A stretch of 64,000 nt of DNA, taken from Achromobacter pulmonis. Lineage in GTDB: Bacteria > Pseudomonadota > Gammaproteobacteria > Burkholderiales > Burkholderiaceae_B. The notes under the pieces are model-generated. The model was not told where the DNA came from, ran no database searches, and saw nothing but the letters and a program-made list of their open reading frames with translations. Where the stretch lies: positions 112,888-176,887 of the forward strand of contig NZ_POQS01000006.1 of NCBI RefSeq assembly GCF_002885955.2, read 5' to 3'. The position numbers were made by a program, and so were the translations under genes. Position 1 is the stretch's first letter; every line of letters starts with the position of its first letter. This document shows, piece after piece, positions 46,985-54,951 of this stretch.

Positions 46985-48768
46985 CACCGCAACTAATGCT
47001 CGGCATCACCGCAAAGCTGGTCGTTGACATCTTCGCCGGCGGCGGCGGCTGGTCGACGGCATATGAGCAGGCGACCGGCCAGCACGTGCATATCGCGATC
47101 AACCACAATCCCGATGCGCTGAGCATGCATGAGGTGAACCACCCGCAAGCCCGGCACTACATCGCAGACGTATGGGAGGTTTGCCCGCGCCAGGCCACCG
47201 ACGGCATGCCAGTCGGCTGGCTCCACCTGTCCCCCGACTGCACCGACCACAGCCAGGCCAAGGGCGGCCAGCCGCGCCGCAAGAACATTCGGGCGCTGGC
47301 CTGGGTCACGGTGCGCTGGGCCGGCACAGTCAAGCCGGACATCATCAGCCTGGAAAACGTGGTCCAGATCCTGAAATGGGGCCGCCTGATCGCCAAGCGC
47401 GATCCGGCCACCGGCCGCGTGGTCAAACTCGACGGCTCTGTGGCAGCACCGGGCGAGCGCGTGCCGGTGCAGCAGCAATACCTTGTGCCGGACCCGAAGC
47501 AGCAGGGTAAGCACTGGCTCCGTCTCGTGGCGATCCTGCAGGGCATGGGCTACATCGTTGATTGGCGTGAGCTCAATGCTGCCGACTATGGCGCAGGCAC
47601 GACGCGGACCCGCCTGTTCATGATGGCCCGCCGCGATGGCATGCCAATCGTATGGCCCCAGGCCACCCACTTCAAGACCCCAACCAAAGGCCAGAAGCGA
47701 TGGCGCGCGGCCGCAGACGGAATCGACTGGAGAATCGAGGGGCGGAGCATCTTCAACCGCCCGCGTCCCCTGGCGGACGCCACCATGCGGCGCATCGCCC
47801 GCGGCATGAAGCGCTACGTACTGGACAGCGCAGACCCGTTCATCGTCCCTATCGCCAACTGGAGCCGCGACGGATCGCATTCAGCCAGCCAGCCGATCAG
47901 CACCGTTACAGCAAAGCCTCGTGGTGGTTCCCATGCCGTTGTCGCCCCCGTGCTTGCCGGCGTTGGTGGCCGCGCGGGGCAAAGCCAACCTCGGTCCGCC
48001 GACGAGCCCCATTACACAATCACCCGCAAGGGTGACAGCGCCGTCATGGCGCCGGTGCTGGTGCAGGCCGGCTACGGCGAGCGCGAAGGCCAGGCTCCGC
48101 GATGCCTCGATCACCAACAGCCACTTGGCACCGTAACGGCTGGCGGGATCAAGCACGCGGTTGCCTCCGGCTATCTGGTCCAGGCGGGCCACGGCGAAGG
48201 CAAAGCCGGCGCGCGCCGATGGAGCTACGGCTGCAACGATCCGAAGGCCCCGGTTGGCACTATGACCGCCAGCAATGGCGGGTTCTCGGCAGCATCAGCG
48301 TTCATGGTCCAGGCCAACGGCGGCTACAACACCACGCCGGCCCATGACTTGCGCCGGGCGGCGTCCACCATTACGAACAGCGGCAGCCAGCAGCAGCTGA
48401 TCACGGCCCATCTGGTGACCAACACCAGCGGCCACGCTGGCCGACGAATGGATGACGCCGTGCCGACCATCGCCACCGGCGGCCATCACGGAGTCGTGGC
48501 GGCCCACCTGACGGCCATGAGCCAGAACGTGATCGGCTCTGACCTGCGCGATCCGGCGCAGACGGTCCTCGCTGGGGCCGCTCGATACGGACTCGTGGAA
48601 TACGACCTGTCGCCAGACGACGAGGCCGGCGCCCTCCAGGTCGCAGCATTTCTGATGCGCTACTACGGCGAGGGCGGCCAATGGGGCGATCTGCGCGACC
48701 CAGCCAGCACCCTCACCACCCGGGATCGCCTGGCGCTGGTCACCGTGCACATCCAGGGCACGCCGTAA
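46978..48768 (+). CDS. C5 cytosine DNA methyltransferase, main part (ends at an in-frame TAA)
   Basis: 596 codons from the ATG at 46978, which overlaps the ParB-like gene. Motif I is VVDIFAGGGGWSTAYEQ and motif IV is HLSPDCTDHSQAKGG with the catalytic Cys. Motif VI is ISLENVVQI and motif VIII is YGAGTTRTRLFMMARR. The middle (about 300-560) is a run of repeats with TVTA/TMTA/TITN cores (LGTVTAGGIKHAV, VGTMTASNGGF), probably the target-recognition region. TAA at 48766-48768 stops it before motifs IX-X, which continue in the same frame at 48793. It should protect phage DNA from restriction if functional. Confidence 0.85.
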   Translation: MLTPQLMLGITAKLVVDIFAGGGGWSTAYEQATGQHVHIAINHNPDALSMHEVNHPQARHYIADVWEVCPRQATDGMPVGWLHLSPDCTDHSQAKGGQPRRKNIRALAWVTVRWAGTVKPDIISLENVVQILKWGRLIAKRDPATGRVVKLDGSVAAPGERVPVQQQYLVPDPKQQGKHWLRLVAILQGMGYIVDWRELNAADYGAGTTRTRLFMMARRDGMPIVWPQATHFKTPTKGQKRWRAAADGIDWRIEGRSIFNRPRPLADATMRRIARGMKRYVLDSADPFIVPIANWSRDGSHSASQPISTVTAKPRGGSHAVVAPVLAGVGGRAGQSQPRSADEPHYTITRKGDSAVMAPVLVQAGYGEREGQAPRCLDHQQPLGTVTAGGIKHAVASGYLVQAGHGEGKAGARRWSYGCNDPKAPVGTMTASNGGFSAASAFMVQANGGYNTTPAHDLRRAASTITNSGSQQQLITAHLVTNTSGHAGRRMDDAVPTIATGGHHGVVAAHLTAMSQNVIGSDLRDPAQTVLAGAARYGLVEYDLSPDDEAGALQVAAFLMRYYGEGGQWGDLRDPASTLTTRDRLALVTVHIQGTP

Positions 48769-48792
48769 GTCGTCGTCGATATCCGGCTGCGG

Positions 48793-48987
48793 ATGCTGAC
48801 GCCGGCAGAGCTGTACGACCTCCAGGGGTTCCCCCCGGAATACATCATCACCCGCGGGCACGATGGCCGCGTGTTCACCAAGTCCCAGCAGGTGCATATG
48901 GTCGGCAACAGCGTCAGCCCGCCCCCGGCGGTGGCGCTGATCGCAGCCAATGCTCCGCGCGAACTCTTATTGAGGATGGCCGCATGA
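48793..48987 (+). pseudogene. C-terminal motifs IX-X of the C5 methyltransferase, separated by the nonsense codon
   Basis: The same reading frame as 46978-48768 continues after the TAA: MLTPAELYDLQGFPPEYIIT (motif IX type) and HMVGNSVSPPPAVALI (motif X, GNSV). The intervening codons GTC GTC GTC GAT ATC are open. A TAC-to-TAA change would explain the stop. An ATG at 48793 could in principle allow separate translation of a 64-aa C-terminal piece, giving a split enzyme, but no good ribosome site is seen. Confidence 0.75.
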
Positions 48988-49610
48988 GCGACACCACCAA
49001 GACCAAAGCGTTACAGCTCCTCGGCTGGTATCGCGAAGGATCTTTCCCCGCCCTCTTCACCGATTCCGTGTCCGTGGTCAAGCAATGGATGGAACAGGGG
49101 CACAAGGTATCCGGCGTGATCCGTCACGACGGCCTGGCCGTGGAAGCCGCCCCCGGCCCTTCCACCACCGCAACACCCCAGGAGCGGGATTGGAAGGCAA
49201 TCGACGCAGCCATCGACGAGTATCTGGATGGCTATGAGCTGCGCCTCGATGAAGGGTGCCATACACCCACCGAGTTCGAACGGTTCCTGCTGAGCGATGC
49301 CATAGACGGCCTGTTCGCCGAGCGTGAATTCCTTGCTCTCTTGACGCCCGCCCCCGCTGCTGGCAATGCGCCGACGCTGCCCGCGTTGAATGCTGACCTC
49401 ATCGAAATACTTGGCCGTCCAAGTTTCACTTGCGCGCTTCTGGCGCAGGTTCTGCGCAACGGCGGGCGCACCATCAAGATGAAGGCCGAGCACGAACAAG
49501 CGGCGGTGATCCACTTCATGTTGTGCCAGTACCTGGCGCATGGCTCTAAGTGGCGTGAAGCGGCCACATCCGCCTTTCAGGCGATTGCCGCCGAGCAGGG
49601 AAAAGGGTAG
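48984..49610 (+). CDS. Hypothetical early protein, 208 aa
   Basis: Starts MSDTTKTKALQLLGWYREGS, with an ATGA overlap with the methyltransferase C-terminal frame. It has an acidic middle (DAAIDEYLDGYELRLDEGCH) and a helical C terminus (EHEQAAVIHFMLCQYLAHGS). No known motif recognised. The tight coupling suggests it depends on translation of the methyltransferase C-terminal piece. Confidence 0.6.
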   Translation: MSDTTKTKALQLLGWYREGSFPALFTDSVSVVKQWMEQGHKVSGVIRHDGLAVEAAPGPSTTATPQERDWKAIDAAIDEYLDGYELRLDEGCHTPTEFERFLLSDAIDGLFAEREFLALLTPAPAAGNAPTLPALNADLIEILGRPSFTCALLAQVLRNGGRTIKMKAEHEQAAVIHFMLCQYLAHGSKWREAATSAFQAIAAEQGKG

Positions 49611-49615
49611 GAGGC

Positions 49616-49897
49616 ATGAGGTTCTATGCGCGTGTTTGGCCGCAATCCGGCCCGGAACGCCGCACTTTGGCGCCGGAGTTCGTTCAACGCTCGTCTGCCG
49701 AGGACATCGACGAGGAGGAAGCCGAGGCGTGCGCCGAAGACTACTTCCACAACCATGACGGATTCGAGGCCAACTGGCCGCTGACGTTCGCCATATTCGA
49801 CGGCTTTACCGGCCCCGAGATTGGGCGATGGGAAGTCGAGCTCGAATACGAGCCGTCGTTTAGCGCCGCCCAGGTCCCGCAGCAGGGAGAGGCGTGA
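49616..49897 (+). CDS. Hypothetical early protein, 93 aa
   Basis: Starts MRFYARVWPQSGPERRTLAP. Very acidic (SAEDIDEEEAEACAEDYFHN) with a beta-like C-terminal half (WPLTFAIFDGFTGPEIGRWE). The start lies six bases after the previous stop, and the stop overlaps the next ATG. Function unknown. Confidence 0.6.
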   Translation: MRFYARVWPQSGPERRTLAPEFVQRSSAEDIDEEEAEACAEDYFHNHDGFEANWPLTFAIFDGFTGPEIGRWEVELEYEPSFSAAQVPQQGEA

Positions 49898-50178
49898 TGA
49901 CGGTCTACGTCGATGACATGCGCGCGCCTTACGGCCGGATGGTCATGTGTCACATGCTGGCCGACACCGATGACGAACTGCACGCCATGGCGGACCACAT
50001 CGGGGTTGCCCGCCGTTGGCACCAGAAGGCCGGCACGCCCCACAGCCACTACGACATTTGCCTGAAAAAGCGCGCCCATGCCGTGGCAGCGGGCGCGGTT
50101 GAAATCGGACGGCAGGAGCTGGCTGCGCTGATTCAACGCAAGCGCGCCACCCAGCCCACCACGAGGGAAGGGACATGA
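49897..50178 (+). CDS. DUF4031 family protein
   Basis: A 93-aa protein: MTVYVDDMRAPYGRMVMCHM, then LHAMADHIGVARRWHQKAGT and HYDICLKKRAHAVAAGAVEI. This matches the short DUF4031 domain seen in phage and bacterial genomes, whose function is unknown. It is preceded by GGGAGAGG and overlaps the previous stop by one base. A GTG three bases earlier (49894) is an alternative. Confidence 0.8.
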   Translation: MTVYVDDMRAPYGRMVMCHMLADTDDELHAMADHIGVARRWHQKAGTPHSHYDICLKKRAHAVAAGAVEIGRQELAALIQRKRATQPTTREGT

Positions 50179-50444
50179 CCACCACTACCACCGCCGCGCA
50201 GCCAGTCGGACCGGAAGCCGCCGAGCAGATGGCCGTTCGCATGGTCCGCGACTACCTGAACGCCTGCTGCATGACGGACCGCAACCAGATCGGCAATTAC
50301 CTGATGAAGCTGGCCAGCGTCGGCGCCGTCGTGATGGCCCAGGCCGAAGGGTCTGAATCCGCTGCCCAGCGCCTGGAGGCGACCGCAGCCTGGGTGCGCA
50401 GAACGATGCCGGCCGAGCCGGCAAAAATGGAGCCGATGCAATGA
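50175..50444 (+). CDS. Hypothetical early protein, 89 aa
   Basis: Starts MTTTTTAAQPVGPEAAEQMA. Mostly helical, including MVRDYLNACCMTDRNQIGNY and LMKLASVGAVVMAQAEGSES. Four-base overlaps on both sides. No family recognised. Confidence 0.6.
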   Translation: MTTTTTAAQPVGPEAAEQMAVRMVRDYLNACCMTDRNQIGNYLMKLASVGAVVMAQAEGSESAAQRLEATAAWVRRTMPAEPAKMEPMQ

Positions 50445-51097
50445 CCAACCAGAACAACGCCGCCCAGCCCGTGCTGACGGATTTAGAACTCTTGGATGTG
50501 GGCGCAAAATACGGCCGCCCCAGTGTGGCCCTGCTGCCGATGTGGCGGGCCGTCGAATCAGCCGTGCTGTCCAAGCTGTGCGCCCCTATAGCCATGCAGG
50601 GCGCCCTGCGCTGGACTGCTGGAGCGCTCCAGGCGCTGAAGATCGAGGCCGACAGGATCAAGCTCGATGGTGTGACTCGCACGATTGGCGAAATCCTCGA
50701 CGACGCTGATGCGGCCCTGGCAAGCGCCCCCATGATCGGCTTTCGCTGGTCGGCTGATGATCTTCAGTCCAACGAAACGCGCGCCAAGGAGGAGACGTGG
50801 CCGACAACCGCGCAAATCGATGCGTTGGCCGAGTTCATTTACCAAGATATGGGATGCCCAAGCAACTGGTTGGGCTTTGACAAAGAGGCTGCGCGCCGGC
50901 TCCTGTCCAAGCCTGTCGAGATCCAAGCCATCCCTGCGTCCGCGGACGCGCAGCAGGTGGTAGCGTGGGTGCACGAGGAGGACGCTAACCGCGTTATCTC
51001 TGCGCGGCAAAAGGCACAAGCCGAGCGCGATGGCGGCGCATATGCCTCGTCACTCCGGCCCTACTCCATCCCCTTGGCCCGCATTGCAGCACCGTAA
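50441..51097 (+). CDS. Modular hypothetical early protein, 218 aa
   Basis: Starts MTNQNNAAQPVLTDLELLDV. The N-terminal region has AVESAVLSKLCAPIAMQGAL, similar to SDAVSKLHAPVARP in the gene at 51602, which also begins MTNQN. A C-terminal segment QQVVAWVHEEDANRVISARQ is typical of mosaic Eaa-like phage proteins. A short linker sequence (CCCCT-RTA-GCC, encoding P-V/I-A) is shared with three places in 51602-52888. Function unknown. Confidence 0.6.
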   Translation: MTNQNNAAQPVLTDLELLDVGAKYGRPSVALLPMWRAVESAVLSKLCAPIAMQGALRWTAGALQALKIEADRIKLDGVTRTIGEILDDADAALASAPMIGFRWSADDLQSNETRAKEETWPTTAQIDALAEFIYQDMGCPSNWLGFDKEAARRLLSKPVEIQAIPASADAQQVVAWVHEEDANRVISARQKAQAERDGGAYASSLRPYSIPLARIAAP

Positions 51098-51300
51098 GGC
51101 TAGCGACGAACTTTTAAGTAATCCTGAACAGTTCGATCCGACGGCCGCCCGCAAGGCGGAGCCCGAGAAAGCTTCGGTGAACGCCGAGGACAGCTATCAC
51201 GGGTCCAAGGCAGTTATCCGCATTCAAGCTGGAAAGTTCCGCCGCCCCCCCGAAGAGGTGCTCGACGCAGTCCAAAAGGCGCGCCCGACGGCTCCTTCGA

Positions 51301-51546
51301 TCACCGAGTCCTACCCTCCAGTTGATTGATCAGCTGTTCGGCGACCGCGGCCCCAGCCTGCCGTGCTTCCTCGTACGATTGAAACGCCTGATCGTCAAGC
51401 GAGCGCATAGGAAGCACCAGCTCCTTTTCGCGGAAAACCTCTACATAAACCGTCCACGGCTGCTCGCCCACACCATGCCGCTGGCAATGAACAGCATAGT
51501 GATGGGCGCCATGGTCGTTCATATAAATCGGGTTCTCAGTACTCAT
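51301..51546 (-). CDS. Hypothetical protein on the opposite strand, 81 aa
   Basis: Starts MSTENPIYMNDHGAHHYAVH, with AGGAG six bases before the ATG at 51546. An alpha/beta pattern is present (PWTVYVEVFREKELVLPMRS, SYEEARQAGAAVAEQLINQL). It is the only minus-strand gene in the left operon and so may be expressed separately. Sequence between 51098 and 51300 has no convincing gene. Function unknown. Confidence 0.6.
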   Translation of the reverse strand: MSTENPIYMNDHGAHHYAVHCQRHGVGEQPWTVYVEVFREKELVLPMRSLDDQAFQSYEEARQAGAAVAEQLINQLEGRTR

Positions 51547-51601
51547 CGCTGCTCCTAATCGATAGCCAACAATCGTACTGTACTTTTATCGGACTCTATC
51601 C

Positions 51602-52888
51602 ATGACCAACCAGAACGCCCCTCTTTCGGCGCCCGAAATCGACGCTCACCTGGACGCCATCCTGCGCGCGTCCGGTTCGGCGCTGCGCAATTACTCACTG
51701 CCGGGATACCTAGAAAGCATGCGCGCCGCTGTTCGCGCTGTCGCCAGCGATGCCGTGTCCAAGCTGCATGCCCCTGTAGCCAGGCCCCCGGTGTGCGCAC
51801 CCACCTGGGAGGAAGTCAAGGAGGCGAATAGCGTCCTGGCATCCTATAGCTGGAACAGCAACGGAGAGGGCGGCGGCGTCACCGCGACCGAACGAAAGCT
51901 GGCCGCGGCGCTGCTGCGGGTCGCCGGTGTGGATTGGAACCCGAACGGCGACCCGGTCTACGCGCTGCGCACCCCTGTAGCCTCGATTCAGACGCTGGTC
52001 GACGAAAAAGTTGATCCCAAATATTGGGCCGAGTCGCTGCGGTTGCGCGCCCTGGAAAGCACCCCTGGTGCGGGTGGGGCTGCTTCGGGGATGGTCCACA
52101 CCTTCACCGGGAAAACCGATTTCGTCATTGCCGAGGCAACCATGACGCGGTTTTGTCCGGGGTGTGGCCACGTGGGCGATGTTGCTGATGGCCATCTTGA
52201 TTGCTGCCCGGATGGCTCATCGGCCAGGATGGTGCCAAAGTCCATTGCCGAGAAATGCCGCGCCGCGTTCCTCTTGGCGATCAAGCCACTACGCGAGAAT
52301 GCCAGCGCCCCTGTAGCCGGGGAGGCGCAGCAACCGGCAAAGATTACCTTTGTGAACGGTAATCCGGCGTCGTGCGGTTGCACCATTCGATTCAGCGACG
52401 GTGGCGGCGAATACTCCGACGTCCACTACGTGAGCCTCTGCGGCACGCACAGCGGGGCCCACCTGCTTTCCAAGGTCATCAAAACCGGCGAGCTTACGCG
52501 CGCGCAACACGAAGATCTGGAAGGGGAGATTTGCGCCGCACTCGATCCCGCCGGTTCCCAGGCTACGAATGCCGCGCCGCAGTCCAGCGAGGCGGCGCGC
52601 GATACCTCGGATATGGACGACTTGCGCAGCCGCGTTTTGGCGGCAATCCATGACTGCGCTGCCCTGACGCCTGAAGATGATGAAAGCTGGGACGAGTGGT
52701 ACTGCGCGGCGTTCGACCTGTTGGGGTCGCGAGTCGGCGAAATTTTTCGCGTCGCCCTGTCCGCGCAACCGGCAAACAAACCGGCAATTTCCTCGCCATC
52801 ATCGGCCGGCAACCCTTGCCCGGCACCGGTCCCAGCCTATCCGGAAACCGGCAACTCCCACACCGACGGCGGCGCTGTATACGGATGA
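51602..52888 (+). CDS. Modular hypothetical early protein with zinc-binding motif, 428 aa
   Basis: Starts MTNQNAPLSAPEIDAHLDAI. Its mosaic organisation consists of a helical N-terminal segment ending SKLHAPVARP, a module with WEEVKEANSVLASYSWNSNG, a zinc-ribbon-like CPGCGHVGDVADGHLDCCP, another module with PASCGCTIRFSDGGGEYSDV, and an acidic DEWYCAAFDL segment near the end. Short repeats encoding APVA or TPVA (51770, 51971 and 52307) separate modules. The mosaic plan suggests assembly by recombination at the linker DNA. Function unknown. Confidence 0.6.
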   Translation: MTNQNAPLSAPEIDAHLDAILRASGSALRNYSLPGYLESMRAAVRAVASDAVSKLHAPVARPPVCAPTWEEVKEANSVLASYSWNSNGEGGGVTATERKLAAALLRVAGVDWNPNGDPVYALRTPVASIQTLVDEKVDPKYWAESLRLRALESTPGAGGAASGMVHTFTGKTDFVIAEATMTRFCPGCGHVGDVADGHLDCCPDGSSARMVPKSIAEKCRAAFLLAIKPLRENASAPVAGEAQQPAKITFVNGNPASCGCTIRFSDGGGEYSDVHYVSLCGTHSGAHLLSKVIKTGELTRAQHEDLEGEICAALDPAGSQATNAAPQSSEAARDTSDMDDLRSRVLAAIHDCAALTPEDDESWDEWYCAAFDLLGSRVGEIFRVALSAQPANKPAISSPSSAGNPCPAPVPAYPETGNSHTDGGAVYG

Positions 52889-52937
52889 CTCATAAAACGC
52901 GCACAGACGATGTTTGTGCATCATTAACGAATCACAT

Positions 52938-53270
52938 ATGGACCTGAAACGACTTATCCAATTGCTGGAAGAGGTGCCTCCGGATCTCGTTTTCCCGGAA
53001 GGCTTCGGCCGTGCGGGGTGCTGGGAGGGCGATTGGTACGAAATCGCCTTCGAACCGGCCACCAACACCACGGCGGGCGAAATGCTCGCGCACGCCAAGA
53101 ACGCGAATGGCGCCACGCTGTTTCGCCACAGACGGGGCGGCTCGATGGAAATGGATCTCGAAAGCCAGGTCCACATTGCCCGCCCCGGCGAGTGTGACCG
53201 CGATGAGGACCCGCTGTCTATCTGGCGATGGCGGTGGATGCTCAAGGCGGCCGAAGAAGCAGCGAAATGA
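52938..53270 (+). CDS. Hypothetical early protein, 110 aa
   Basis: Starts MDLKRLIQLLEEVPPDLVFP. It contains GRAGCWEGDWYEIAFEPATN and ends WRWMLKAAEEAAK, mixed alpha/beta and acidic. It is the last gene before a terminator. No family recognised. Confidence 0.55.
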   Translation: MDLKRLIQLLEEVPPDLVFPEGFGRAGCWEGDWYEIAFEPATNTTAGEMLAHAKNANGATLFRHRRGGSMEMDLESQVHIARPGECDRDEDPLSIWRWRWMLKAAEEAAK

Positions 53271-53316
53271 CCGACACAATCCAGCGCTTGCTGGACACCA
53301 CGAAGAATGCTTGGAT

Positions 53317-53340
53317 GCCCGCCTTGCGCGGGCTTTTTAT
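53317..53340 (+). terminator. Terminator of the left early operon
   Basis: GCCCGC-cttgc-GCGGGC followed by TTTTTAT. It ends plus-strand transcription before the excisionase-like gene, which starts 12 bp downstream. Read-through by antitermination would be needed to express it from PL. Confidence 0.75.
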
Positions 53341-53351
53341 TGGAGCGAAGC

Positions 53352-53690
53352 ATGTCCAGCCCGACACCCATCACCCCGACTAAACGCACCAAAGGCTCTG
53401 CCACGCAGTTCGGCGCCAGCTCGCCCACTACCGGCGTGGAAGGAGCCGCCGAACTGCTGAATGTGCATCCGAAGACCGTCCTAGAATTGATTGACGATTG
53501 CGCCATTCCCGCCGCAAAGGTGGGTCGCGCATACACGATGCTGGTTCGCGATGTGCTGAGCTACCTGGAGAAGCTCATTATTTCGCAAACCAGCGCCCGC
53601 ATGCGCTCCACTACCAAAGCCGCGCCGCGAGGTCGGACCCGCGCAAGTTCGCGTAGCGCATCATCGTCCGGTGGCTCTTGTGCCCGGTGA
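53352..53690 (+). CDS. Excisionase-like helix-turn-helix protein
   Basis: A 112-aa protein starting MSSPTPITPTKRTKGSATQF, with GGAG before the ATG at 53352. A MerR/Xis-like helix-turn-helix is present: GVEGAAELLNVHPKTVLELI followed by DDCAIPAAKVGRAYTMLVRD. The tail is Ser/Arg-rich. It converges with the integrase gene and overlaps its 3' end by 80 bases. This type of small protein next to int is usually the recombination directionality factor. Confidence 0.7.
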   Translation: MSSPTPITPTKRTKGSATQFGASSPTTGVEGAAELLNVHPKTVLELIDDCAIPAAKVGRAYTMLVRDVLSYLEKLIISQTSARMRSTTKAAPRGRTRASSRSASSSGGSCAR

Positions 53691-54729
53691 TCTTCATGAT
53701 CTGCGTTTCGGTCAGCTGGGTGCGCTCAAACAATCGGCTCGTCGCTTCGTGTCGCAGATCATGAAATCGGAGGCCCACACAACCCGCCTGGTCTGCGATG
53801 TTTGCAAATAGCTTCGACAGGTAGTCGCTCATCAAGACCAAAGCATGCTTGTCGCTATTGCCATCCCACCACGGGAATAGCAAATCCTCGGGCTTGAGCC
53901 CCCGCTCCGATATGTAAGTTTCCAGCATTTCCCGAGCTACGCTCGTCATCGGCACCTGCCGCTTGTCCCCGTTCTTGGTCTTGTCCAGGAAGATCGTTCG
54001 GCGTGCCAGGTCCACCTGGTGTACATACAGGGTGTACATCTCGCGCAGCCGCATTGCGGACTCTACCGCCAGCAGATACAGAAGCCTCATGGCTCCCTTA
54101 TCCGGGATTTGGAAAGCCTTGCGCTTGCGGGTCAGCTCCCCGCCGTCGATGACCTCTAGAATGGCCTCGTTCTCCCCCCGCTCTAATCTGCGGTCGCGCT
54201 CTTCATCAACGCGCTTCACTCCGGCCTGGGCCACATCCTCGGGTGTGTATTGCGCATATCCTTTGGCCAGTGAACGAAAAGGATGGTCCGGCATCGTCAA
54301 GTAGCGCAGCCGCATGCCCCAGTCCGTACATCGCGCCAGCGCCCCCACCCGCGCCCTAATGCTGGCCGGCGCCAGGTTCTCGATGCGCTTCATGCTGTTG
54401 ATCCAATCATCGACCCACGCCGCCGAAATGGCGCTCAGCGGCGTTTTACCTTCCATACGCTCGATAACGGTCAGCGCCGCGATATCCTTGTCCGAAGGAT
54501 GCGCGTTGCGCAGATACTCTCTGTGCAAATCTGAAATCGTTAGAACTCGGCTGTCGGCCCTGTGCTCGGCCGGAACGATGCCGTTGTCCAAGAGCTTTTC
54601 CAGACGATCCGCATACGCGTCGCCCTCTTCCTCAGACGGGAACGTCATGTAGATGGGCTTTTCCAGCACGCCCACGCGTTTAAAGACGTATTCCCAGGTC
54701 CCGTTCGCTCGCTGCCTCTTGCCCGCCAC
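53611..54729 (-). CDS. int: Prophage tyrosine integrase
   Basis: A 372-aa protein starting MAGKRQRANGTWEYVFKRVG. A SAM-like core-binding domain spans about 70-160. The catalytic domain has Arg in ESAMRLREMYTL, HDLRHEATSR (His-x-x-Arg), GHKSHRTMMRYANL with the second His, and Tyr in MMRY. All catalytic residues are present. The gene lies about 165 bp from the att copy in tRNA-Val and reads away from it. It would use the 56-bp core for integration and excision. Confidence 0.95.
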   Translation of the reverse strand: MAGKRQRANGTWEYVFKRVGVLEKPIYMTFPSEEEGDAYADRLEKLLDNGIVPAEHRADSRVLTISDLHREYLRNAHPSDKDIAALTVIERMEGKTPLSAISAAWVDDWINSMKRIENLAPASIRARVGALARCTDWGMRLRYLTMPDHPFRSLAKGYAQYTPEDVAQAGVKRVDEERDRRLERGENEAILEVIDGGELTRKRKAFQIPDKGAMRLLYLLAVESAMRLREMYTLYVHQVDLARRTIFLDKTKNGDKRQVPMTSVAREMLETYISERGLKPEDLLFPWWDGNSDKHALVLMSDYLSKLFANIADQAGCVGLRFHDLRHEATSRLFERTQLTETQIMKITGHKSHRTMMRYANLRGSDLAARLW

Positions 54730-54779
54730 TTTCGCCCCCTACTACTAACTCCAACAAAGGTGGCCAATGTAAGGGCGTA

Positions 54780-54811
54780 GTGTGGTTGGTAGCAAGCTCT
54801 TTACGGTTGGT
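54780..54811 (-). other. Candidate integrase arm-type sites (proximal arm)
   Basis: GTGTGGTTGGTA (54780-54791) is the exact inverse of TACCAACCACAC at 893-904. A second GGTTGGT lies at 54805-54811. Both sit between int and the att core, as arm sites should. Confidence 0.5.
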
Positions 54812-54859
54812 TGAGACTCCCCCAGACTCCCCATTTAGGTGGCAAAAAGGCAACAAAAA

Positions 54860-54885
54860 AGGCACTTGGCTAAGCCTAAGTGCCT
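54860..54885 (-). terminator. Terminator downstream of tRNA-Val
   Basis: Inverted repeat AGGCACTT...AAGTGCCT with an inner GGC/GCC stem. On the minus strand it is followed by six T. It ends the tRNA-Val transcript before int, using phage DNA. Confidence 0.7.
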
Positions 54886-54895
54886 GATTTATATA

Positions 54896-54951
54896 TGCTT
54901 TCGGTGGTGGGTGCTACAGGGGTCGAACCTGTGACCTACGCCTTGTAAGGG
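54896..54951. repeat. Prophage attachment site copy within intact tRNA-Val (proximal att)
   Basis: A 56-bp perfect repeat of 787-842. Homology ends in the anticodon stem (54951). The phage copy restores the 3' half of the tRNA, so the host gene stays functional. Confidence 0.93.

Larger units (their letters stand above)
787..54951. mobile_element. Lambda-like prophage integrated in tRNA-Val(TAC)
   Basis: The element is bounded by identical 56-bp copies of the 3' half of tRNA-Val and carries a full siphovirus gene set. This includes integrase and excisionase-like genes, CI/Cro-type immunity, O/DnaC-like replication genes, lambda-order head and tail genes from terminase to J, and a holin/endolysin/spanin cassette. 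All virion and lysis reading frames appear uninterrupted, so the prophage could still be inducible. Some accessory genes are damaged (SRAP, fic, a small gene at 44892, the methyltransferase). Tail genes precede lysis genes, the reverse of lambda, where the lysis genes come before the head genes. Confidence 0.93.

Noticed and set aside
51030..51329. Plus-strand frame after the 218-aa gene
   Set aside because: No ribosome site. It starts inside the previous gene in another frame and overlaps the better-supported minus-strand gene.
53267..53383. Small plus-strand frame MTDTIQRLLDTTKNAWMPAL
   Set aside because: It contains the terminator hairpin at 53317-53340 in its middle, so it is unlikely to be a gene.
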